Assembly (NCBI GenBank): GCA_937925655.1
Contig: CALAMC010000071.1
Location: 1 to 5,492 of the forward strand
Reading direction: 5' to 3'
Length of the DNA: 5,492 nucleotides
Origin: an uncultured candidate division Zixibacteria bacterium
GTDB taxonomy: Bacteria; Zixibacteria; MSB-5A5; GN15; PGXB01
Shown one piece after another: positions 1 through 5,492 of the stretch. The notes beneath the pieces were generated by a model. The model ran no database searches. It was not told the origin of the DNA and worked only from the letters and a program-made list of their open reading frames with translations. Within the stretch, counting starts at the first letter, position 1. Each line of letters begins with the position of its first letter. A program made the translations under genes and the position numbers.

Positions 1-52
1 TGGCCGGTTTTAACCCGACCCCTGCTGGTACAGTTTAATCCGACCCGTGACA
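1..52 (-). mobile_element. Terminal end of an IS21-family-like insertion sequence (partial)
   Basis: Two imperfect 21-base direct repeats with a 25-base period lie at 1-21 and 26-46. They match at 15 of 21 positions and share TGG, TTTAA (offset by a variable 5-base block) and CCGACCC. On the minus strand each reads GGGTCGG-n-TTAAA followed by a TGG/CCA-type end, which resembles the multiple terminal repeats of IS21-family (istA/istB) elements. The next bases, GTGACA, give the element a minus-strand start of TGTCAC and a TG...CA terminus, so the outer boundary is probably base 52. The body of the element, including any transposase and helper ATPase genes, would lie left of the window and is not seen. 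The family assignment rests on recognising the end pattern and not on a transposase. A 4-8 base target duplication would begin at base 53, but its partner is outside the window. Confidence 0.6.
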
Positions 53-3000
53 ATAAGGGCTGACGCATTTAAGTGGTCGGCAACTGAAGCGAAAATATCA
101 GATGAAGAAAGGTTGGGGCTTTACCTCGATTTACTTAATAAAGCGATCAACGATCCCAGCCCCTTTTATATTTACAACATTCTTAAATGCACTGAATCGT
201 TAAAAGAGCATGAAATAACAACGGATCTCGGCTATTTTGCAAATTCATTAGCCGAATATGAAGAAAAGTGCGGATTTGATATATTTCAAGAAATACTAAT
301 TGTAGCGAAGAATATAGACAATACAAGTGCTGGATTGATTTCACATTCCGTGGTTACTTTTGAAACAAATGGGGTGTTTGTTGTTGATTCAATCGATATA
401 ATTTTTGAGAATATGAATGGCGATATTAAGTTTGCAAATCTTGACGAAGTACTGCAAACCATTAATGATTTCATTTTATCATCACGAAATGATATTATTG
501 ATTATGTGCCGGAATCTAGCATTCGCTTTCAAGAAAAAAATGATAAGAGTTCATTTTTCGGCCCCAATATGTGGGCTCCAAGCCCTATTTCTTATTCGGA
601 CAAGGGTTCGACTTCAAGGTTCACATTTGTTCATAGTTCCATGCTATTTGATGGCTATCCCATTCTTTCCATCCCCTGCGACATTTTGCCGTTAATTTTA
701 GATGATCCGGTTCCGGAATTTGACCATGATATTTTAATGGTTTCAGATATTGGTCAACATTGGCTCGTTATTGAAGATAATGCTATTAAATGGCTCGCCA
801 ATATCGGAGGATATGGAACAGGAACGCATAATTTTAATCAGCCCAAGTCTATTACTTACTTATTGGGCGGGAATTCCATTATAGTGGGAGATGCCTTCAA
901 TAGAAGGGCCGTGGTTTATTCGCTCGAGCATAAACACCTGGCATTTAAGGACTATCTGACAAATAATTATAATTTTGTCATTGACGTTGCTGGCTGTACG
1001 GGATGCACAGGGGAAGGGTTTGGCGAAATTGCGGTTTTAGATTATGGCAAAAGCATAGTCGACATATACGATGCATATCAGGGATATGATTTTGATTTAA
1101 GGGAAACCCTTTTCGGTCCTGGGTCGGGCAAGATGCAGCTAATGAATCCTACTTCAATATGCTATGAAAAAAGCCTCGGCAACGGTTATCATTTCCCCTA
1201 TCTTTATGTCGCCGATAATGGTAATAAAAGAATAGTATGCACTAGAACATGCCCACCCTATGATTATTTCGAAACAGATTATATATTTCCGGAAAATGCA
1301 AATTTGTCTTCAATTGATACGGACAAATGGGGCGCGGTATATGTCCTTGATAAAAATAATGCCGTTATTTATCAGTTCAGCGCAAATCTGCAGACAATGA
1401 TTTGCCAATTTGGTTCAAAAGGGACCGGCGATGGTCAATTATATTTTCCGCAGAATTTCAAACTCTTGGAGGGTTGGCGATGGCCGGATTTGCAATCTCC
1501 TTATGAATCAATAGACTGCGGTAATGCCTATGTTACGGAGGCATTTACTGATTTAACCGGTGTAAGAAGATATGTTCATGGGATAGACATATTATCACAC
1601 AAAATGTCGTTTTCTGCTCGTCCCGTACCGATGGGTGTAGACGTATTTTCGATGGATTGGCTCCAAAATGGTCCATCCACTTCAATCAGAAGGCTATTTT
1701 ACCAGAATAATCTTTTATATGAAGAATCTTCGGGTATAAATCCGGTTGGTGAAAAATATCAACTATTTACAATCTCCGATCCATTAAATGAAGGTTACTA
1801 TACAATTGAAATATATGTCTCATCTATATTTGGCACTCGTGATACTACGTTTCGAGATTCAATATACATCGAGGCCGACGATTGCGGATTTACTTCTTAT
1901 TGGACAAGAAATTATAATGAATACGAGAAAGAAAAAGCCCTCGATATTGATACCACTATTTATGGCGACTATATAATGCTGGCATGCGGAGGGGGCAAAT
2001 ATGATTTTTATAGTGATCCAAACATATATATCAAGAGGCTGAATACTTGCGGCTATCCAATGTGGACACATTATCGCGGTGGTAATGGTTACCATTATTC
2101 TAATTCAATGACGCCGACATATGATGGCGGCCTTGTTTATGTTGGGGACAGTGCGACAAATTATTATGCTCCGTCGGATATTTTTGCAACCAAATTGAAT
2201 TCCGAAGGAACGATTCTTTGGAATAAATATATGGGAGGGTCTCAAGACCAGAATTCATGGTGTATTGAGCAGACGACCGATAGCGGATTTATTATGACCG
2301 GCGAAATTGATGAAAATATGTTAATTATTAAACTAAATAAATTTGGTGACAGCCTTTGGTCCCGTGTCTATGGTGATAGCCTGGGAGTCGGGAAAAAGGT
2401 CATTCAAACAAACGATGGCGGATATGCAATATACTCGGAAACATATCCGGGGAGAGTGTTCAAGACAGATAGCCAGGGCGATTCAATCTGGAGTACGGTA
2501 GTAATAGGTGATTATGGGACATTAACAAACACGTGTGATGGCGGCTATTTAATGGCCAAGCATTCCGGAGGGGAAACAATAATCTGTACAAAGTTGACGG
2601 CAAATGGTGCCATAGCATGGAGAGATACTGTATTCATTGACCAAACTGGTTATGCGGGCTTATCCGCAGGGTTGGAAACCGCAGATGAAAATCATGGGTT
2701 GGCCGTGGCTGGATTTAAACTTTGGCCACCCGGAGTCTTCAGTGAAAAAGTCCCATATCTGGTCAGAACCAATAAGTGTGCGGATTCATTGTGGACTATG
2801 ATATTTGATGATTTTTCCGGAGATTCATATCTCTATGATGTCATTCAAACCAGTGACGGCAGTTTCATATTGGCGGGCGAGACAGAATGTGCATTATCGT
2901 CACTTAAAAGTATAGAATCTCTTGCGGATACTAATGTTCCCCCCATTGGCACGCATGACGCCTTTGTCATCAAAATTGGTCCCCAGCCGGATCAAATCGA

Positions 3001-3211
3001 ATTTCTATGCGGCGATGTATATGTCGATGGTACCCTGAATTTGTCAGATCTTTTGCAGCTAATAGAAATAGTATATAATGGAGCGCCCAAACCTGATCCA
3101 CGGCAACGATGTGATGTCAATACCGATTGTTCAGTCAATTTATTAGATGTGCTGCTCCTATTATCATTCTTATATGATACGCCGCCCGGGACGGCACCGC
3201 AATGTCCATGA
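47..3211 (+). CDS. Large exported double beta-propeller protein with C-terminal type I dockerin, 5' end probably lost to an IS insertion
   Basis: The annotated start is a GTG at 47 that lies inside the probable IS end. It has no Shine-Dalgarno sequence and no signal peptide follows. The frame stays open upstream only to base 14 (TAA at 11-13), and the next in-frame ATG is codon 123. The true start is therefore probably lost, leaving a 1,054-codon remnant. Residues 7-220 form an unrecognised alpha/beta region whose first 70 residues look helical. Residues 226-500 look like an NHL-type propeller: YVADNGNKRIV at 387-397 and FGSKGTGDGQLYFP at 455-468 are typical NHL signatures. A CTGC motif sits at 317-320. 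Residues 525-612 look like a beta-sandwich. Residues 619-975 form a second propeller, with Trp at 619, 673, 725, 771, 815, 858 and 916 and QTxDGG-like motifs starting near 689, 742, 787, 828, 877 and 934. Residues 988-1054 are a dockerin with two calcium loops: D990, D994, N998, D1001 and D1023, N1025, D1027, N1031, D1034. Such proteins usually bind ligands or scaffold at the cell surface. No catalytic motif is visible, and whether this copy is still expressed is unknown. Confidence 0.85.
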   Translation: MTIRADAFKWSATEAKISDEERLGLYLDLLNKAINDPSPFYIYNILKCTESLKEHEITTDLGYFANSLAEYEEKCGFDIFQEILIVAKNIDNTSAGLISHSVVTFETNGVFVVDSIDIIFENMNGDIKFANLDEVLQTINDFILSSRNDIIDYVPESSIRFQEKNDKSSFFGPNMWAPSPISYSDKGSTSRFTFVHSSMLFDGYPILSIPCDILPLILDDPVPEFDHDILMVSDIGQHWLVIEDNAIKWLANIGGYGTGTHNFNQPKSITYLLGGNSIIVGDAFNRRAVVYSLEHKHLAFKDYLTNNYNFVIDVAGCTGCTGEGFGEIAVLDYGKSIVDIYDAYQGYDFDLRETLFGPGSGKMQLMNPTSICYEKSLGNGYHFPYLYVADNGNKRIVCTRTCPPYDYFETDYIFPENANLSSIDTDKWGAVYVLDKNNAVIYQFSANLQTMICQFGSKGTGDGQLYFPQNFKLLEGWRWPDLQSPYESIDCGNAYVTEAFTDLTGVRRYVHGIDILSHKMSFSARPVPMGVDVFSMDWLQNGPSTSIRRLFYQNNLLYEESSGINPVGEKYQLFTISDPLNEGYYTIEIYVSSIFGTRDTTFRDSIYIEADDCGFTSYWTRNYNEYEKEKALDIDTTIYGDYIMLACGGGKYDFYSDPNIYIKRLNTCGYPMWTHYRGGNGYHYSNSMTPTYDGGLVYVGDSATNYYAPSDIFATKLNSEGTILWNKYMGGSQDQNSWCIEQTTDSGFIMTGEIDENMLIIKLNKFGDSLWSRVYGDSLGVGKKVIQTNDGGYAIYSETYPGRVFKTDSQGDSIWSTVVIGDYGTLTNTCDGGYLMAKHSGGETIICTKLTANGAIAWRDTVFIDQTGYAGLSAGLETADENHGLAVAGFKLWPPGVFSEKVPYLVRTNKCADSLWTMIFDDFSGDSYLYDVIQTSDGSFILAGETECALSSLKSIESLADTNVPPIGTHDAFVIKIGPQPDQIEFLCGDVYVDGTLNLSDLLQLIEIVYNGAPKPDPRQRCDVNTDCSVNLLDVLLLLSFLYDTPPGTAPQCP

Positions 3212-3255
3212 TATTTGTAAAATGATATATTCTGTTTTATTTATTTGAGGTAAAT

Positions 3256-4461
3256 ATGAAGCATACATCAATACTACCACTGATCTTAATGTTTATTATG
3301 AGTATGTTTGCTGGCTGTGACACTGATTTTGATGTCTCCGAAGGCCCGGTAACAATAACGAGCGGCTGGTATGGAGGAAGTATCTATACAAATTACTGCG
3401 AACAGAAACATAAGTTTTATATTACAGCCGAAAAAAGTGGAGGATTTTTGCAGGATTACTATTATTTTTGGATCGGAATAGCAGATACCTCAAAAAATAA
3501 TGGTGCTCTTCTTGGCTATGGAGATCCAGAAACAAAGTTAGTGCCGTGCGATGATGCACAATTGGGTATTGTGATAGATTACACTTTCAAATTAGCACCA
3601 AATATACAACAGGACTACCAGTTCTACATTTTTGCCTGCGAGAAGCCCTATATGGCCGGATTTCCGGAGTTAGCTTCGTATTTCTACGGTCCAATTAACG
3701 CGAGTGTGAATTTTCTAATAAACTCCGACTCCTGCGCAATTAATTGCTGCACCCAACGTCAAGGGGTGAACAGATACAGGGCTTTTGGCATTCGGGAGAT
3801 GTATAATTTAACAGGCGTTTCAGCCTATATCAAACCCCGCTATGGCAAATTATGCCATGAAAACGACCCGACAAAGAAGACCGCCTCCTTTGCATGGATC
3901 GGCATACAAGATGATATAACTATGGGCAGTGGTATTTACGCAATACAAATGGGGATAAAGATAAGAAGGCACGAGCCATTTAGCTGGGATTTTATAACAG
4001 ATACCGTAGTATATGCTGAGATATGGTCTGGAGGCGTATTAAGACATACAGAAATCTTTGATACATTGGATCCGGTTGATGGGCAAGAAGTGTATTTTAA
4101 AATCGATTTTGATCCCGAGACTCCCCTTGTAAAATTCTATTATGAAAGCAATCTCAAACCGATATTTGTTTACGATTTAAATGCTGAATTCCAGAATCAC
4201 GAATTTCCAATTGCAATGTATCAATGCGAAGTAGTACATTATGAAAACGATATGTTTGGAACCGAACTTTATCCGTGCGAAATTAACGGTTGCAGTTATT
4301 ATGTAAACGGTAACGAATACAATACTGTTTTTGGTAGTCATAGCACGGATATTGTGGGAGTCACGCCATATATATATGGCCAACCTGATGAGTGGCATAT
4401 AGATCATGATGATAATAATTTAGAAATATACGATATTAATCCCCAACAGACGAACAAATAG
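3256..4461 (+). CDS. Predicted lipoprotein, two-part beta-rich protein, possibly eqolisin/concanavalin-like
   Basis: The ATG at 3256 follows GAGGT at 3247-3251 by four bases. It opens a lipoprotein signal: a hydrophobic segment at residues 6-19 and the lipobox FAGC with C21 as the acylated residue. D22 at the +2 position would mean inner-membrane retention under the enterobacterial Lol rule, but that rule may not hold here. The mature protein is rich in beta-prone, aromatic segments. W-I-G-I-x-D occurs at both 72-77 and 214-219, hinting at two related halves. The second half reads AWIGIQ (213-218), YAIQMGI (Q231), VYAEIW (E255), a GQEVYFKI strand, and CEVVHYEND (E325). This order resembles glutamic peptidases of MEROPS family G1, whose dyad is one Gln and one Glu, but the resemblance is by eye only. 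Cysteines C160, C164 and C165 cluster at the junction of the halves. The gene lies 44 bases after the dockerin gene and 33 before the next, so co-transcription is likely. If it is not a peptidase, a lectin-like binding lipoprotein is the main alternative. Confidence 0.9.
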   Translation: MKHTSILPLILMFIMSMFAGCDTDFDVSEGPVTITSGWYGGSIYTNYCEQKHKFYITAEKSGGFLQDYYYFWIGIADTSKNNGALLGYGDPETKLVPCDDAQLGIVIDYTFKLAPNIQQDYQFYIFACEKPYMAGFPELASYFYGPINASVNFLINSDSCAINCCTQRQGVNRYRAFGIREMYNLTGVSAYIKPRYGKLCHENDPTKKTASFAWIGIQDDITMGSGIYAIQMGIKIRRHEPFSWDFITDTVVYAEIWSGGVLRHTEIFDTLDPVDGQEVYFKIDFDPETPLVKFYYESNLKPIFVYDLNAEFQNHEFPIAMYQCEVVHYENDMFGTELYPCEINGCSYYVNGNEYNTVFGSHSTDIVGVTPYIYGQPDEWHIDHDDNNLEIYDINPQQTNK

Positions 4462-4494
4462 GCGCAAATACATGTATAAGGATCGGAGACAATT

Positions 4495-5271
4495 ATGAAA
4501 ATAATCAAATGCATATTTTTTATAACCATTATTTTCGGGGTTTCGTTTATTCAAGCCGTTCAAAATGGCGAAAATAATGCCCCTGCGGAAACATTAATAG
4601 CAGGCAAATATGCTGCGTTGAAATTAGCAATTGAATATCTGGGCGTACCCGGGTTAGATTCATTATTGACGGAAGAAAAAGCCGAAAAAATGGTTACTCT
4701 GGTTACTATGGTGGATTCTACAACGCCTTATCTTGCCCAGCAGATCAACGGCAAACAGGCATGGAAGATAGTTTTTGACAGCGTTATTATGGATTATGAA
4801 GAAGCCAATTATGAGAAGGAAAAAGAATTCGCCAAGAAGATAGACATTTATATTGATAAAGAAGGCAGATTTCTGAAAGGCATAATACGCAGTATTATCA
4901 GCAAGAATGAGGTTTATTATGAAACGGAAAGCAAAGAGGCAGAAAGACAAATCCGTGAAACCTACCATGGCTTTCCTGCCAAAATGCCAAAGATCAATTT
5001 ATACCAAGCATTGGTTAAATGTAAACTTAACACGCTATATGCTCCTGCAATATTTGTCAATTATGTGAATTGTTCCAGCAGAACTAATCTTATTAACGGA
5101 ATACGCCCCGTATGGGTTTTATGGATGAAGGGGGTGGGAGACATTTTTGGATTTCCCATACCAGAGGATTATGAATATGAAACAGATTGCAGCAGGCGAG
5201 TAATTGATGCCGAAACCGGGGCCATTTTGATGAATAATAATGTGCCCTGCCCCAAAAAGATTAAAAAATAA
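4495..5271 (+). CDS. Predicted Sec-exported protein with two PepSY-like halves
   Basis: The ATG at 4495 is supported by GGAG at 4485-4488, six bases upstream. The N-terminus MKIIK is followed by a hydrophobic core at residues 6-19, with a plausible signal peptidase I site after IQA (residue 21). The mature protein would be about 237 residues in the periplasm or outside the cell, with no further membrane segment. Two stretches look alike. QAWKIVF (W90) is followed 31 residues later by DKEGRFL (D121), and PVWVLW (W207) is followed exactly 31 residues later by DAETGAIL (D238). A strand with Trp, then a strand ending D-x-x-(T)G with a hydrophobic tail, is the usual pattern of PepSY-type domains. 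These are small secreted modules often linked to inhibition or chaperoning of peptidases. The assignment is by eye and the halves are diverged. Residues 33-75 and 135-157 look helical and charged. It is the last gene of the apparent operon, so a partner role for the preceding lipoprotein is possible but unproven. Confidence 0.88.
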   Translation: MKIIKCIFFITIIFGVSFIQAVQNGENNAPAETLIAGKYAALKLAIEYLGVPGLDSLLTEEKAEKMVTLVTMVDSTTPYLAQQINGKQAWKIVFDSVIMDYEEANYEKEKEFAKKIDIYIDKEGRFLKGIIRSIISKNEVYYETESKEAERQIRETYHGFPAKMPKINLYQALVKCKLNTLYAPAIFVNYVNCSSRTNLINGIRPVWVLWMKGVGDIFGFPIPEDYEYETDCSRRVIDAETGAILMNNNVPCPKKIKK

Positions 5272-5284
5272 TATATGGGCGTAG

Positions 5285-5342
5285 TGGCCGGGGTGGCCCG
5301 ACATCCGAAGATCTCGAATTCTTATGCGGAACTATGTCGGGC
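5285..5342. repeat. GC-rich repeat with long bulged inverted repeat, possible 3'-end hairpin of the operon
   Basis: The core is an imperfect inverted repeat at 5296-5342. GCCCGACA (5296-5303) pairs with TGTCGGGC (5335-5342), TCCG (5304-5307) with CGGA (5327-5330), and AAGA (5308-5311) with TCTT (5320-5323). That makes 16 pairs, with right-side bulges of four and three bases and an eight-base loop. It begins 24 bases after the stop codon of the last gene, so it could end transcription or protect the mRNA 3' end. No T-tract follows (ATCTTAAACG), so it is not a canonical intrinsic terminator. The preceding TGGCCGGGGTGGCCC (5285-5299) recurs nearly exactly at 5437-5451, which suggests a dispersed, REP-like intergenic repeat. 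Its GC content contrasts with the AT-rich genes upstream. Confidence 0.5.
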
Positions 5343-5360
5343 ATCTTAAACGCGATTCAT

Positions 5361-5483
5361 TCAGGCAATGATCTCCATCACCTTCCCCGTCCGTTCAACC
5401 ATCCCATTTTCCCCATCAACCCGATGGTAATTCTGTTGGCCGGGGTCGCCCACGGCTTGCCGTGGGAATGATTGTTTATTATA
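5361..5483 (-). pseudogene. Possible 3' remnant of a minus-strand gene
   Basis: The minus strand is open for 40 codons between a TAA at 5486-5484 and a TGA at 5363-5361. The last part translates as GQQNYHRVDGENGM followed by VERTGKVMEIIA. Its balanced, charged composition with a hydrophobic tail looks like the end of a real protein. The plus strand in the same stretch gives low-complexity Pro/Ser-rich peptides typical of an antisense shadow. There is no ribosome binding site or good start codon, and the upstream part is the repeat hairpin, so an intact gene is excluded. I do not recognise the family. It may be chance, a decayed gene end, or coding-like sequence carried by the repeat unit. Confidence 0.2.
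5437..5466. repeat. Second copy of the TGGCCGGGGTsGCCC repeat with a perfect inverted repeat
   Basis: TGGCCGGGGTCGCCC at 5437-5451 matches 5285-5299 at 14 of 15 bases. It runs into a perfect inverted repeat, CCCACGGC (5449-5456) and GCCGTGGG (5459-5466), separated by TT. As in the other copy, the shared block leads directly into a hairpin, but the stem sequences differ. The following bases, AATGATTGTTTATT, are AT-rich but not a proper T-tract. It could act as a bidirectional transcription end or belong to the same dispersed repeat family. Confidence 0.5.
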
Positions 5484-5492
5484 TTAAATTAT

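Noticed and set aside
286..695. Short open frames inside the first gene (minus 286-474, plus 417-695)
   Set aside because: Both overlap a long frame with clear domain content. Neither has a supported start or recognisable protein features.
1788..2095. Overlapping short open frames on both strands (plus 1788-1976, minus 1859-2095)
   Set aside because: They lie antisense to, or out of frame with, the propeller-coding region, and their composition follows from the real frame.
3212..3255. Promoter in the AT-rich gap between the first and second genes
   Set aside because: A TATATT box is present, but no -35 element lies at proper spacing (the nearest TTGTAA is only five bases upstream). The gap fits a simple intra-operon spacer.
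4177..4968. Minus-strand open frames at 4177-4407 and 4663-4968
   Set aside because: They are antisense to the lipoprotein and the exported protein and are rich in Phe/Ile, as expected for shadows of Glu/Lys/Asn-rich genes. They have no ribosome binding sites.
1..5302. Similarity of the window start (TGGCCGG ... CCCGAC) to the repeat at 5285-5302
   Set aside because: The spacer lengths differ (six versus five bases) and the rest does not align. The start is better explained by tandem IS21-type terminal repeats, so a matching second IS end at 5285 is not supported.
5119..5304. Minus-strand open frame starting in the GC-rich repeat
   Set aside because: It is mostly antisense to the end of the third gene, has no ribosome binding site, and its first residues come from the hairpin sequence.
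5285..5441. Integron attC-like site suggested by the bulged inverted repeat and a GTTCAAC motif at 5393-5399
   Set aside because: The motif lies outside the stem, no matching GTTRRRY core frames the palindrome (GTTGGCC at 5435 fails at the third R), and no integrase or cassette structure is visible.
1..5492. tRNA, rRNA, riboswitch or CRISPR array
   Set aside because: No cloverleaf, conserved rRNA segment, riboswitch core or regularly spaced direct repeats could be found. The only repeats are the IS end and the two GC-rich units near the right edge.

Overview
The window holds three consecutive plus-strand genes at about 40% GC (estimated by eye). All three encode proteins that are, or once were, exported. 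They are followed by about 220 bases of more GC-rich, repeat-like non-coding DNA. The first gene ends in a type I dockerin of the 'CGDVYVDGTLNLSDLLQLI ... CDVNTDCSVNLLDVLLLL' style. Such tails are common on secreted beta-propeller proteins of FCB-group and candidate-phylum bacteria such as Zixibacteria. That placement is inferred from style only; no taxonomic marker gene is present.

Bases 1-52 look like the outer end of an IS21-family insertion sequence. Two imperfect 21-base repeats (1-21 and 26-46) are followed by GTGACA. Read on the minus strand, the element therefore starts TGTCAC, with the TG...CA termini of that family. The large gene beginning at about 47 continues directly from this end. 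It has no ribosome binding site and no signal peptide, so it is best read as an exported protein that lost its 5' end to the insertion. The rest is intact over more than 3 kb: an unrecognised alpha/beta region, an NHL-type beta-propeller, a beta-sandwich, a second propeller with seven Trp and six QTxDGG-like motifs, and the dockerin.

A predicted lipoprotein of 401 residues (3256-4461) and a predicted Sec-exported protein of 258 residues (4495-5271) follow after 44 and 33 bases, each with a reasonable Shine-Dalgarno sequence. They probably form one transcription unit with the first gene. The lipoprotein has weak, unproven resemblance to concanavalin-like glutamic peptidase (eqolisin) folds. 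The last protein appears to contain two PepSY-like halves. The biochemical role of the cluster cannot be read from the sequence. A cell-surface or secreted assembly is the most economical guess.

The tail from 5272 to 5492 contains a long bulged inverted repeat (5296-5342), a perfect 8-base inverted repeat (5449-5466), and a direct repeat, TGGCCGGGGTsGCCC, that precedes both. On the minus strand between them is a short coding-like stretch (5361-5483), possibly the remnant of a gene's 3' end. I found no RNA gene, CRISPR array or clearly new system. The points most worth checking are the IS-truncated gene, the possible glutamic peptidase relation and the dispersed repeat structure.
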